Shown piece after piece: positions 1 to 8,119 of a DNA stretch of 40,860 bases. Every line of letters begins with the position of its first letter. Positions within the stretch are counted from its first letter, which is position 1. Origin of the DNA: CAYJFK01 sp964369475 (GTDB lineage: Bacteria > Bacillota > Clostridia > Oscillospirales > Feifaniaceae). The stretch spans positions 1-40,860 of the forward strand of contig CAYJFK010000015.1 of the NCBI GenBank assembly GCA_964369475.1, read 5' to 3'. The position numbers were made by a program, and so were the translations under genes. Below the pieces are notes generated by a model. That model worked only from the letters and a program-made list of their open reading frames with translations. It did not search any database and was not told the origin of the DNA.

Positions 1-52
1 ATCAGCTTTAGCTGATTTCTCAGCTTGGAGAAAACGCTTTTTCTCCAAGCTG
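1..52 (-). repeat. Truncated copy of the terminator-associated palindromic element
   Basis: The first 52 bases are the exact reverse complement of 35346-35397, one end of the complete element at 35346-35506. The piece holds the terminal hairpin (two 14-base arms starting CAGCTTGGAGAAAA) and the small hairpin AAATCAGCT/AGCTGATTT, cut by the contig start. It directly abuts the terminator hairpin of the tcdA-like gene at 53-78. A contig beginning inside a multicopy repeat is what a short-read assembly gives. Confidence 0.85.
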
Positions 53-78
53 AGGTGTGATGAAAAATCATCACACCT
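53..78 (-). terminator. Intrinsic terminator hairpin of the tcdA-like gene, separated from its T-tract
   Basis: AGGTGTGATGA at 53-63 pairs perfectly with TCATCACACCT at 68-78 around a four-base loop, and the tcdA stop codon overlaps the stem. On the minus strand the hairpin should be followed by a run of T, but the repeat element begins at the next base (52). A run of T does follow on the plus strand (81-86), so the hairpin may originally have been bidirectional. Confidence 0.7.
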
Positions 79-739
79 ATTTTTTTAATAACTCTCTTAT
101 AACATGCCCTGCCATTAGCATTCCCGAAACAGGGGGAACAAATGATATACTGCCCGGTGGTTGCGATTTTACCATGGGTTCTTCCTTGGAATATACGACG
201 GTTAGTCTTTTGACCCCTCGTTCTTTTAGTTCCCTACGCATGACCCTTGCAAGTGGGCAGACCGATGTTTTATATATATCGGCAATTTCTAACATCTCGG
301 GGTGGAGTTTGTTGCCCGTGCCCATAGAGGATATAATGTTCTCGCACCTCTCGGCAAGCATTAATTTTGCGGTTATGTTGTCTATTGCGTCTATCACAAA
401 GTCGTATTTATCTAACGGCACTTCTGTGCTTGTGTCAATGCCGTAAAATAGTGGATATTTACAAATTTCAACATTGCTGTTTATATCCAAAATTCTCTGT
501 GCTGAAACATCTACCTTTAGTTTGCCAACAGTAGATTTTAGTGCATATAGCTGTCTGTTAATATTTGTTTCATCCACTCTGTCGAAGTCGCACAGTCCTA
601 TTTTACCAACACCTGCGCGTGCTATCGCTTCGGCGGCATACGAGCCGACGCCGCCAAGGCCGAAAATAAGGCAAGAGCTGTTTTTAAGTTTCTCTATGCC
701 TTGTTCGCCAATAATAATCTTGCTTCTATCTGTCCACAT
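77..739 (-). CDS. tcdA: tRNA threonylcarbamoyladenosine dehydratase (TcdA/YrvM family, ThiF fold)
   Basis: An E1-like/ThiF-fold ATP-dependent enzyme. Family members cyclise t6A37 of ANN-decoding tRNAs to ct6A in the cytoplasm. Visible motifs are the nucleotide-binding GLGGVGSYAAEA near the N-terminus, the acidic strand LCDFDRVDETNINRQL, and CPLARVMRRELKERG, which I associate with TcdA rather than MoeB or ThiF. The start is placed at MWTDRSK because AGGAG lies a few bases upstream; an upstream in-frame start would add ten residues with no ribosome binding site. That gives 220 aa, slightly short for the family. It lies directly downstream of the probable 6S RNA, as I recall for yrvM and bsrA in Bacillus subtilis. 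Transcription probably comes by read-through from the 6S promoter. Confidence 0.85.
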   Translation of the reverse strand: MWTDRSKIIIGEQGIEKLKNSSCLIFGLGGVGSYAAEAIARAGVGKIGLCDFDRVDETNINRQLYALKSTVGKLKVDVSAQRILDINSNVEICKYPLFYGIDTSTEVPLDKYDFVIDAIDNITAKLMLAERCENIISSMGTGNKLHPEMLEIADIYKTSVCPLARVMRRELKERGVKRLTVVYSKEEPMVKSQPPGSISFVPPVSGMLMAGHVIRELLKK

Positions 740-751
740 AAATACTCCTAT

Positions 752-782
752 AATAAAACGGTGCAGCATAAATGCTGCACCG
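752..782 (-). terminator. Intrinsic terminator of the 6S RNA gene
   Basis: CGGTGCAGCAT at 759-769 pairs perfectly with ATGCTGCACCG at 772-782 around a two-base loop, and on the minus strand it is followed by TTTTATTA. It lies between the structured RNA and the ribosome binding site of the tcdA-like gene. Confidence 0.8.
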
Positions 783-985
783 CTTATTTTTACTTCCGCC
801 CGGCCGGTCGGCGGCCGTTTACAACCCCTGCCTTGTGCAGGTGGGTGCAGGCCCTGCGGTTTTGTGCGTCCCTCTTCGCCGAAACAAGTTTCGGGGGTGG
901 GCTGGCATACCCGCCGCCGGAGTCCAAACTCCCGTATCGTAAGTGTCGGATTAAAAAAAGCACACCGTTTAATCCTGACCGGGTC
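783..985 (-). ncRNA. ssrS: Probable 6S RNA (regulator of RNA polymerase)
   Basis: A GC-rich gene-free stretch with its own sigma-A promoter and strong terminator, giving an RNA of roughly 200 nt, the usual 6S size. Near the ends CCGGTC (5' side) can pair with GACCGG (3' side), the closing stem expected of 6S. An apical hairpin CCGAAAC/GTTTCGG lies at 874-893 or nearby. The 3' half runs in the same order as E. coli 6S as I remember it: an AAAAC-GCAG segment, a short hairpin (ACCTGC...GCAGGGGTT), then GTAAACGGCCGCCG. Position next to the tcdA homologue fits bsrA of Bacillus subtilis. Six-frame readings of this stretch look spurious. The ends are inferred from promoter and terminator. Confidence 0.75.
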
Positions 986-991
986 ATGCTT

Positions 992-1020
992 ATTATAACA
1001 CGTATGATAAAAATTATCAA
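992..1020 (-). promoter_or_regulatory. Sigma-A promoter of the 6S RNA
   Basis: On the minus strand TTGATA (1015-1020) is separated by exactly 17 bp from a consensus TATAAT (992-997). Transcription would start near 985 and run toward the tcdA-like gene. Confidence 0.8.
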
Positions 1021-1124
1021 GTGTTATTTCTTTTACAAGAAAAAGGAATTTGAATAATAGTCATTAACCCTTTACCATAAATTCACCTTTGTCAATTTAC
1101 AAACATAAAGAGTCTTACAAACGG

Positions 1125-1439
1125 TTAGATAATTTCAAACTCTTCCGCTAAACGCTCTGTGAAAACTGCAATGACCTTGTTAAATTCTTCTTCACTATCC
1201 AAAACCATTAATGTTTCTTCGCCGTTTTCAAGTTTAACGATCTTCATTATCTCGAGCGATGCATCTGCATCTACATATTCCTCTGCGCTGTCAAAAACAG
1301 GCACTAATGCAACATAAGTTTCGCCGTCGAGCTCTACTGTGTCGATGTGCTCGAGCTCGAACTCGTTGCCTTCTTCGTCGATAAGCGTCACTATGTGCGC
1401 ATCTTCCATTTCTTCATTCATTATCTTGTTATCATCCAT
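1125..1439 (-). CDS. DUF1292 family protein (YrzB-like)
   Basis: A 104-residue, very acidic protein of unknown function. The segment from residue ~15, IVTLIDEEGNEFELEHIDT, followed by a short beta-rich stretch (ETYVALVPV) and a later LEIMKIVKLENGEETLMVL, is the pattern of DUF1292 proteins, which are common in Bacillota. The last third, with EEEFNKVIAVF, fits the family's conserved C-terminal helix. The start is supported by GAGGT about seven bases upstream, which overlaps the stop codon of the preceding phosphatase gene. It is the last gene of the pyr operon, five bases after the phosphatase. A role in pyrimidine metabolism is not implied by the sequence. Confidence 0.75.
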   Translation of the reverse strand: MDDNKIMNEEMEDAHIVTLIDEEGNEFELEHIDTVELDGETYVALVPVFDSAEEYVDADASLEIMKIVKLENGEETLMVLDSEEEFNKVIAVFTERLAEEFEII

Positions 1440-1444
1440 TTTTA

Positions 1445-2086
1445 CTACCTCGCACTCTTAATATGATATAACAGATCTTCCGGCTGATGCGAAAAATCAT
1501 TATAAGTTACCATTCTCGGAACAAAATTATCATCGAACTCTATCGTCGTTATCGATGTATTTCGTGCCCAGTCGACATTTTTTAAATCGTCGCTTTCGTT
1601 TAAAACACGTCTTGCATATACCCTAATAGGGGTGGCATGAGTTGCAATAGCAATGCTCTTGCCCTCGTTTGCCTTAACAATTTCCAAAATAGCTTCTGCT
1701 GTGCGCTCCTCGACCTGACCAAATGTCTCCCCTTCAGGGAACTGTGTTTTGTAAGGAGTTGCACTCCAGCTTTTCCAAACGTCGGGAATGATCTCGGCTA
1801 TTTCTTCCCATGTCTTATCCTCGGCTGTGCCAAAGGACATTTCTTGAAGGTTTTCCCTAACCAAAATTTCCATATCCCGATCGCCTTTAATCGCATGTGC
1901 TGTTTTAAATGCACGCTTTAAAGGGCTTGAATAGATTGCATCGAGATGCACATTTGCCATTTTATTTTTTAAATTTTCGAGCTGTAACACTCCGTTTTCC
2001 GAAATGTCGCAATCTGTCCTGCCTTGAATTCTCCTGCCTATGTTGCCAAGAGACTCGCAGTGACGAACCATGTATACAGTTGTCAT
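1445..2086 (-). CDS. Histidine phosphatase family protein (phosphoglycerate mutase-like)
   Basis: A 213-residue cytoplasmic member of the histidine phosphatase superfamily, which forms a phosphohistidine during phosphoester hydrolysis or transfer. The catalytic motif at residues 7-13 is MVRHCES: the usual RHG is RHC here. Other family signatures are the IQGRTDCDISENG segment (residues ~20-32), an acidic MSFGTAEDKTWEE segment (~82-95) and the second catalytic histidine in IATHATPIR. The ATGA overlap with the end of pyrD, with the Shine-Dalgarno site inside the last pyrD codons, implies translational coupling. The substrate cannot be told from sequence; nucleotide or phosphosugar monophosphates are guesses. 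Confidence 0.8.
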   Translation of the reverse strand: MTTVYMVRHCESLGNIGRRIQGRTDCDISENGVLQLENLKNKMANVHLDAIYSSPLKRAFKTAHAIKGDRDMEILVRENLQEMSFGTAEDKTWEEIAEIIPDVWKSWSATPYKTQFPEGETFGQVEERTAEAILEIVKANEGKSIAIATHATPIRVYARRVLNESDDLKNVDWARNTSITTIEFDDNFVPRMVTYNDFSHQPEDLLYHIKSAR

Positions 2087-2991
2087 TTATTCACCTCCAC
2101 AGAGCCTATTATATCACGAGCATCTATCCCTTGTGAAGTGGTATATTCGCTAACTTGTTGTAAAATTTTCATTGGAGCCATCGGATCGACAATCGTTGCC
2201 GTGCCGACAGCAATTGCGGTAGCGCCTGCCATCATAAATTCTATTGCATCGTCACCCGTCATAATGCCACCCATACCGAGAATCGGAAGATCGACAGCAT
2301 TTGCCACCTGCCATACCATACGAAGTGCAACAGGCTTGACGGCAGGGCCTGACAGGCCACCGACATTCATTCCAAGCACAGGGCGACGAGTTTTAATGTC
2401 TATCTTCATGCCTAAAATTGTATTTATTAGCGATATAGCATCGCCACCTGCACTTGCCGCCGCTCTTGCCATTTCTGTAATGTCTGTAACATTTGGCGTT
2501 AACTTTACGATAAGAGGCTTTGTTGCCACCTTGCGACATGCCGAAACGACTCCCTCGATGCCTGCCGTTGTAGTGCCAAAGAGTGCGCCGCCATGCTTAA
2601 CATTGGGGCATGATACATTTATCTCGATCATATCGACCCCTGCCTTGCAGAGTTCCTCTGTCATCTCGGCATATTCCTCTATTGTGTTACCCGAAATATT
2701 AGCAATTATTTTTGTGTCGTACTGTTTAAGCTTTGGAAGTTCTTTTTCAATAAATGCCCTAAATCCGGGGTTTTGAAGTCCTACACTGTTTAGTATTCCA
2801 AGTGGAGTTTCGGCTATTCTCGGGGGTTTGTTTCCCTCTCGTCTTGTGTAGGTAAGACCCTTAACCGATATAGCGCCGAGGTTTGAAAGGTCGTAAAACT
2901 CCGAGTATTCTCTGCCAAATCCAAATGTGCCCGAAGCTACCGTAATGGGGTTTTTAAACTCAACCCCGGCAAAGTTAACAGCTAAATTCAA
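2083..2991 (-). CDS. pyrD: Dihydroorotate dehydrogenase class 1B, catalytic subunit
   Basis: The FMN-containing subunit that oxidises dihydroorotate to orotate and, in class 1B enzymes, passes electrons to PyrK and on to NAD+. The 302-residue length is typical. It has the N-terminal substrate and FMN loop VASGTFGFGREYSEF, the LNSVGLQNPG segment, and the active-site INVSCPNVKHGG with catalytic Cys128, which marks a class 1 enzyme. The FMN phosphate site is seen in the C-terminal GMGGIMTGDDAIEFMMAGA stretch. It overlaps the pyrK stop by four bases (ATGA), as expected for two subunits of one complex. Confidence 0.96.
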   Translation of the reverse strand: MNLAVNFAGVEFKNPITVASGTFGFGREYSEFYDLSNLGAISVKGLTYTRREGNKPPRIAETPLGILNSVGLQNPGFRAFIEKELPKLKQYDTKIIANISGNTIEEYAEMTEELCKAGVDMIEINVSCPNVKHGGALFGTTTAGIEGVVSACRKVATKPLIVKLTPNVTDITEMARAAASAGGDAISLINTILGMKIDIKTRRPVLGMNVGGLSGPAVKPVALRMVWQVANAVDLPILGMGGIMTGDDAIEFMMAGATAIAVGTATIVDPMAPMKILQQVSEYTTSQGIDARDIIGSVEVNK

Positions 2992-3746
2992 AACGATACC
3001 TCCTTGCTGTCAAATACAGGGCCGTCTTTGCAGACATGCACGTATCTGTCGTCATTTGTCTTGCAAGCGCATACAAGACATGCACCAAGACCGCATCCCA
3101 TGCGCTCGTCGAGCGATAGCCATGCGGTAACACCCATTTCCTCGGCAAGCTCTTTTACAGCACGAAGCATGTTCATGTTGCCACATGCATATATCGCCTC
3201 GTATTTTTCCTTTGCAAGCAGTTCTCGTGCTACCTCTGTAACAAATCCCTTACGGCCGTAGCTGCCATCGTCTGTGCATACAGTGGAACTGCGGCATACC
3301 GTTGCAAAGTCGCTGTCCATCATAACAAGTCGCTCATTTCTAAAGCCAAGTATCGCATCGCTCTTAGAAGCACTCTGCTTTGCAAGCATAAGTAGGGGAG
3401 CGACACCAACACCGCCGCCGATAAGCATTATCGGTAGCTCGCTCTTTTGTGGTAGCGGAAAGCCTGTGTCTCCAAGTGGGCCGAGTACATCGAGGATGTC
3501 GCCCGCCTTTCTGTCTATAAGCCATTTTGTGCCGGCACCCACATCCTCTATAATAAGGCGCATTGTATTGCTGTCGGCATCGCATAGGCTGATGGGGCGG
3601 CGGAGAAGAAGGTCTTCGCTACACTTTATGTGCAAAAATTGCCCCGGTTTACAGTGCTTTGCCATCTCGCCGTGTATCGTCATGTCTATTGCGCCCTCTC
3701 TGGGATAGGAGACAGACAGCACTCTGCAATTTTCTATCATGCTCAT
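2988..3746 (-). CDS. pyrK: Dihydroorotate dehydrogenase 1B electron transfer subunit
   Basis: The FAD and [2Fe-2S] subunit of the PyrDK complex, linking dihydroorotate oxidation to NAD+. The FAD-binding LLLRRPISL lies at residues ~46-54, the NAD-binding IGGGVGVAPLLMLAKQ at ~109-124, and the iron-sulfur cysteines are C218, C223, C226 and C239 (ERMGCGLGACLVCACK). The start is MSMIENC because GGAGG stands six bases upstream; an upstream start would add sixteen residues from inside the intercistronic hairpin. That gives 252 aa. The gene is followed by pyrD with a four-base overlap. Confidence 0.95.
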   Translation of the reverse strand: MSMIENCRVLSVSYPREGAIDMTIHGEMAKHCKPGQFLHIKCSEDLLLRRPISLCDADSNTMRLIIEDVGAGTKWLIDRKAGDILDVLGPLGDTGFPLPQKSELPIMLIGGGVGVAPLLMLAKQSASKSDAILGFRNERLVMMDSDFATVCRSSTVCTDDGSYGRKGFVTEVARELLAKEKYEAIYACGNMNMLRAVKELAEEMGVTAWLSLDERMGCGLGACLVCACKTNDDRYVHVCKDGPVFDSKEVSF

Positions 3747-3762
3747 ATAATTCCTCCAAGTT

Positions 3763-3796
3763 ATATGCCCCCCAAAATCCATCTTAGGGGGCATAT
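3763..3796. promoter_or_regulatory. Strong hairpin between carB and pyrK
   Basis: ATATGCCCCC at 3763-3772 pairs perfectly with GGGGGCATAT at 3787-3796. On the minus strand, the direction of the pyr operon, no T-tract follows, so it is unlikely to stop transcription fully. On the plus strand it is followed by TTTTT. It may be an mRNA-processing or stability element separating carAB from pyrKD, or it may stop antisense transcription. Confidence 0.6.
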
Positions 3797-3829
3797 TTTT
3801 AGTGTTAGCTGTTTATATTATCCGTTAAA

Positions 3830-6800
3830 TTAAATCTTTGTTATGTCTACAGGCTCTACATCTTCGCTCGATATGTCGAGTTCGAGACAAGAGATAAATG
3901 CCGATGCGGTATCTATCGATGTAAAGCAGGGGATAGAGCGCTCTACCGCTTTGCGGCGGATCTGCACGCTGTCGAGAGTTGGTATCCTGCCCTTTGCATC
4001 TGTCGAGATTACATAGCTAATCTTGCCGCTTTCAAGCAGTGTCATAATGTTTGGCTCGCCCTCGCCGACCTTTTTAACAGCATTTGTCGGGATCATCTCG
4101 GAGTTAAGCACACGTGCTGTGCCGCCCGTTGCGTATAGCTCGAATCCGAGCGAGGCAAGGCGCTCTGCGATTTCGGCAACCTCTCTCTTGTCGCTGTCCT
4201 TAACGGTAATAAGAACAGCGCCCTTTGTTTCTGTCTTGTATCCTGCCGCAATAATTCCCTTTAAGAGGGCATGGCGATAGTCTTGCGATATGCCTAAAAC
4301 TTCGCCTGTCGACTTCATTTCAGGGCCGAGTTGCGTATCAACTCCTCTTAGTTTAGCAAAGGAGAATACAGGCACTTTAACGGCAAAGTATTCGCCCTCC
4401 GGATATAGTCCCTTACCAAATCCCATGTCCGACAGCTTTTCGCCAAACACGCAACGTGTCGCAAGCTCTACCATCGGTACTCCTGTAACCTTGCTAATAT
4501 AAGGCACGGTACGGCTCGAGCGTGGGTTTACCTCGATAACATAAACTTCGTCGTTGTATACAACAAACTGAATGTTAACAAGTCCGAGCACCTTTAGCTC
4601 CTTGGCAAGTTTTTCGGTATATTCAACCATTGTGCGCTTTATTCTACCCGAGATTGTACGAGTGGGGTAGACCGAGATAGAGTCGCCCGAGTGAACGCCG
4701 GCTCTCTCGATGTGCTCCATGATGCCCGGGATTAGAATATCGTCGCCGTCGCATATTGCATCTACTTCAAATTCACGACCCATTAGATATTTGTCAACAA
4801 GTACGGGGTGTTCTTGTACAGTGCGGTTTACTATCGACATAAACTCTTTTACATCGGCATCTTCAAAGGCTATCGCCATTCCCTGACCGCCAAGGACATA
4901 GGAGGGGCGAACGAGCACAGGGTAGCCGATTTCGTTTGCCGCTTTTAGCGCTTCTTCTTCTGTAAAGACCGATGTTCCGGCAGGGCGCTTTATCTCGCAA
5001 GCTGTAAGAACGTCGTCAAAGCGCTCTCTGTCTTCGGCGGCATCTATCATGTCTGCCGATGTGCCGAGAATTTCGACACCCATATCTGCTAAATGAGAGG
5101 CAAGTTTTATTGCCGTCTGTCCGCCAAACTGTACAATAGCTTTTGTTGCGCCTTCTGCTTCCACTATCGAGCGGACATCTTCCGCTGTAAGCGGCTCGAA
5201 GTAGAGCCTGTCGCTCGTGTCGAAGTCTGTCGAGACGGTCTCGGGGTTGTTGTTGACAATAATGGCTTCAAAGCCGCACTTTTGCGCCGCCCATACGCAG
5301 TGAACGGAACAGTAGTCAAACTCGATGCCCTGACCTATTCTAATTGGGCCCGAACCGAATACAAGCACCTTTTCGCCCTCGATAGGGGAGACCTCGCAAG
5401 TTTCGTCCCAAGTCGAGTAGAAGTATGGGGTGTCGGCATCAAATTCAGCGGCGCAAGTGTCGACCATTTTGAAAGAGGCACGACGTGTGCGCTCTACCTT
5501 TTTGCCAGATAGTCTTTCTATAACGCTGTCGGGGAAGGACATGTGCTTAGCATCGTAGTATAGTTCCTCCGAAAGATCTTCGGAAGATAGCTTGCGCTCC
5601 ATTTCGACGAGGTTTTTAAGCTTATACAAGAACCAAAGGTCGATCTTTGTAATCTCTTTTATATATTCAGGTGTTATATCACGTCTTAGAGCCTCTGCTA
5701 TGACGAAAATTCTCTCGTCGTCACAACGTGCTATACGCTCCTTTATCTCCTCTGTCGGCATGTCGGCTAAATGCTTTAGGCTAAGCGTATCGCAACCGAG
5801 CTCGACCGAGCGTACAGCCTTCATCATTGCCGCTTCAAAGGAAGTGCCGATAGACATAACTTCGCCTGTCGCCTTCATCTGTGTGCCGAGCGTTCTGTCG
5901 GCATAGACAAACTTGTCAAAGGGCCATTTTGGGAACTTAACAACGATATAGTCGATTGCAGGCTCGAAACAGCAGTATGTTTTACCTGTAACCGAGTTTA
6001 AAATCTCGTCCAGTCTATATCCTACCGCAATCTTAGATGCGACACGGGCTATGGGGTAGCCTGTCGCCTTAGAAGCGAGGGCGGAGGAGCGGGAAAGGCG
6101 GGGGTTAACCTCGATTAGGGCATATTCAAAGCTGTCGGGGTTTAGTGCGTACTGAATGTTACAGCCACCTTCAATGCCAAGCTCCGATATAATTTTTAGA
6201 GCCGAGGTTCTTAGCATTTCATACTCTTTGTCTGCAAGCGTTTGGGCAGGGGCAACAACGATAGAGTCGCCTGTGTGCACGCCGACAGGGTCGAAGTTTT
6301 CCATCGAGCATATTGTTATAACAGATCCTGCCGAGTCACGCATTACTTCAAATTCTATTTCCTTCCAACCCGAGATACAACGCTCGATTAGAACCTGTCC
6401 GACACGTGAAAGGCGAATACCGTTCGAGCCTATCATTTCAAGCTCTGCTTCGTCGTATGCAATGCCACCGCCTGTGCCGCCCAGTGTGTAAGCAGGGCGC
6501 ACGATAACAGGGTAGCCGATTTCATTTGCAAGTGCCTTTGCATCTTCGACCGTTTCTACAACGCCCGACGGCACGATGGGCTCGCCTATCGCTAACATTG
6601 TGGCTCTGAATTCTTCTCTGTCCTCTGCCTTTTTAATGGAGGTCGGGTTGCAACCGAGAAGCGTTACATTCATTTCGTCTAAAAATCCACGCTCCTCAAG
6701 CTCCATAGCAAGGTTAAGACCTGTCTGACCGCCAAGTGTCGGCAGAATGCTGTCGGGGCGCTCTTTTTTAATAACACGCATTACGGTCTCTATGTTAAGT

Positions 6801-7003
6801 GGCTCTATATATATCTTGTCCGCCATGTTTTTATCTGTCATTATGGTGGCAGGGTTGGAGTTGATAAGGACAACTTCGTATCCCTCCTCCATAAGCGACT
6901 TACAGGCCTGTGTGCCTGCATAGTCAAACTCTGCCGCCTGACCGATAACAATGGGGCCTGAGCCAATGACAAGAACTTTTTTAATATCGGTACGCTTTGG
7001 CAT
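3830..7003 (-). CDS. carB: Carbamoyl phosphate synthase large subunit
   Basis: Makes carbamoyl phosphate from bicarbonate, two ATP and ammonia channelled from CarA. The 1057-residue length is full size for the Gram-positive form. Two homologous ATP-grasp halves are visible: the first opens with VLVIGSGPIVIGQAAEFDYA and contains YPVIVRPAYTLGGTGGG; the second opens with VLVFGSGPIRIGQGIEFDYC and contains YPVLVRPSYVLGGQGM. The last ~140 residues form the allosteric MGS-like domain (FELYATGGTARVL). Start and carA stop overlap by one base (TAATG), coupling the two subunits. Being inside the PyrR-controlled operon, this is the pyrimidine-dedicated enzyme. Confidence 0.97.
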   Translation of the reverse strand: MPKRTDIKKVLVIGSGPIVIGQAAEFDYAGTQACKSLMEEGYEVVLINSNPATIMTDKNMADKIYIEPLNIETVMRVIKKERPDSILPTLGGQTGLNLAMELEERGFLDEMNVTLLGCNPTSIKKAEDREEFRATMLAIGEPIVPSGVVETVEDAKALANEIGYPVIVRPAYTLGGTGGGIAYDEAELEMIGSNGIRLSRVGQVLIERCISGWKEIEFEVMRDSAGSVITICSMENFDPVGVHTGDSIVVAPAQTLADKEYEMLRTSALKIISELGIEGGCNIQYALNPDSFEYALIEVNPRLSRSSALASKATGYPIARVASKIAVGYRLDEILNSVTGKTYCCFEPAIDYIVVKFPKWPFDKFVYADRTLGTQMKATGEVMSIGTSFEAAMMKAVRSVELGCDTLSLKHLADMPTEEIKERIARCDDERIFVIAEALRRDITPEYIKEITKIDLWFLYKLKNLVEMERKLSSEDLSEELYYDAKHMSFPDSVIERLSGKKVERTRRASFKMVDTCAAEFDADTPYFYSTWDETCEVSPIEGEKVLVFGSGPIRIGQGIEFDYCSVHCVWAAQKCGFEAIIVNNNPETVSTDFDTSDRLYFEPLTAEDVRSIVEAEGATKAIVQFGGQTAIKLASHLADMGVEILGTSADMIDAAEDRERFDDVLTACEIKRPAGTSVFTEEEALKAANEIGYPVLVRPSYVLGGQGMAIAFEDADVKEFMSIVNRTVQEHPVLVDKYLMGREFEVDAICDGDDILIPGIMEHIERAGVHSGDSISVYPTRTISGRIKRTMVEYTEKLAKELKVLGLVNIQFVVYNDEVYVIEVNPRSSRTVPYISKVTGVPMVELATRCVFGEKLSDMGFGKGLYPEGEYFAVKVPVFSFAKLRGVDTQLGPEMKSTGEVLGISQDYRHALLKGIIAAGYKTETKGAVLITVKDSDKREVAEIAERLASLGFELYATGGTARVLNSEMIPTNAVKKVGEGEPNIMTLLESGKISYVISTDAKGRIPTLDSVQIRRKAVERSIPCFTSIDTASAFISCLELDISSEDVEPVDITKI

Positions 7004-8088
7004 TATTTGCGACCTCCTTCAATTAGTTTTAAGAATTTATCAAATAGATATGCGCTGTCCTGAGGCCCTGGGCATGCTTCGGGGTGATATTGCACTGAAA
7101 ATGCAGGGGTGTTTAGATAGTCGAGCCCCTCTACCGAGTTGTCGTTTCTGTTAACATGTGTAACCTTTGCCACAGTCGGGTCAACGCTATCTGCATTTAC
7201 CGCATAGCCGTGGTTTTGGCTTGTTATATAAACTCTGTCGTGCTCTGTCGAGTAAACAGGATGATTTCCGCCACGGTGTCCGTATTTCATTTTTTCTGTT
7301 TCAAATCCTGCCGCAAGCGCCATTATCTGGTGGCCAAGGCATATGCCAAATGTTGGCACGCCGCTCTTTAGTAGCTTTGCAACTTCGGCAATAACACTCT
7401 TGTTATCGGCAGGGTCTCCTGGGCCGTTTGTTAGCATAACACCGTCAAAACCTTCGGTAAGTTCTTCGAAGGACGTGTTCCACGGCTTAACGACAACATC
7501 AAGACCTGCCTCGTTTAGCTTTCTTACGATATTACGCTTGTATCCGCAGTCGAGCATTGCAACTTTAAAGCGTGGGTTTTCTATAAAATGTTCCTCGTCT
7601 TTTGCTACGCTAACGGTAGGAACAGCATCTACAATTGTAAAGTTCTTTAATTTTTCTAAAACTTCGTCTTTATCTACATTCTCGTCCGACACGATAGCGG
7701 CATTAAGACCTCCTACCGAGCGGAGTTTTCTTGTAAGCGCACGAGTATCGACCCCCTGTATACCGACAATGCCGTTTTCGGCAAGGTACTGATCGAGTGT
7801 CTTTTCACAGCGGAAGTTGGAGGGGTGTGTGCAGCACTCTCTTACAACAAATCCCGAAACCCATGGCTTAGAGCCCTCTACGTCCTCGGCATTTACACCG
7901 TAGTTGCCTGCTAAGGGATATGTCATTGCTACGACCTGTCCGTAAAAAGAGGGGTCTGTTAGCATTTCTTGGTAGCCAACCATACCTGTATCAAAGGCGG
8001 CTTCTCCCATAGTGACACCTGTTGCCCCAAGTGGCTTTCCGGGGAAAATACTGCCGTCACTAAGCAGTAGATATGCTTTATGTTTCAT
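7003..8088 (-). CDS. carA: Carbamoyl phosphate synthase small subunit (glutamine amidotransferase)
   Basis: Hydrolyses glutamine and delivers ammonia to CarB. The 361 residues comprise the N-terminal CPSase_sm domain (SDGSIFPGKPLGA...GMVGYQEMLTDPSF) and a C-terminal class I amidotransferase with nucleophile Cys250 in FGICLGHQ and the His335/Glu337 pair in QYHPEACPGP. AAGGAG lies about seven bases before the ATG. It comes 31 bases after pyrF and overlaps carB by one base. Confidence 0.97.
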   Translation of the reverse strand: MKHKAYLLLSDGSIFPGKPLGATGVTMGEAAFDTGMVGYQEMLTDPSFYGQVVAMTYPLAGNYGVNAEDVEGSKPWVSGFVVRECCTHPSNFRCEKTLDQYLAENGIVGIQGVDTRALTRKLRSVGGLNAAIVSDENVDKDEVLEKLKNFTIVDAVPTVSVAKDEEHFIENPRFKVAMLDCGYKRNIVRKLNEAGLDVVVKPWNTSFEELTEGFDGVMLTNGPGDPADNKSVIAEVAKLLKSGVPTFGICLGHQIMALAAGFETEKMKYGHRGGNHPVYSTEHDRVYITSQNHGYAVNADSVDPTVAKVTHVNRNDNSVEGLDYLNTPAFSVQYHPEACPGPQDSAYLFDKFLKLIEGGRK

Positions 8089-8119
8089 ATAAATCTCCTT
8101 TTATTTTAATCGGTCGTTA

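Noticed and set aside
474..1057. Open reading frames across 770-1020 on both strands
   Set aside because: They lie over the probable 6S RNA, its promoter and its terminator, lack ribosome binding sites and have low-complexity, Arg/Pro-rich products.
5093..5512. A 139-residue reading frame on the plus strand within carB
   Set aside because: It is antisense to a highly conserved part of carB, has no ribosome binding site and no recognisable domain.
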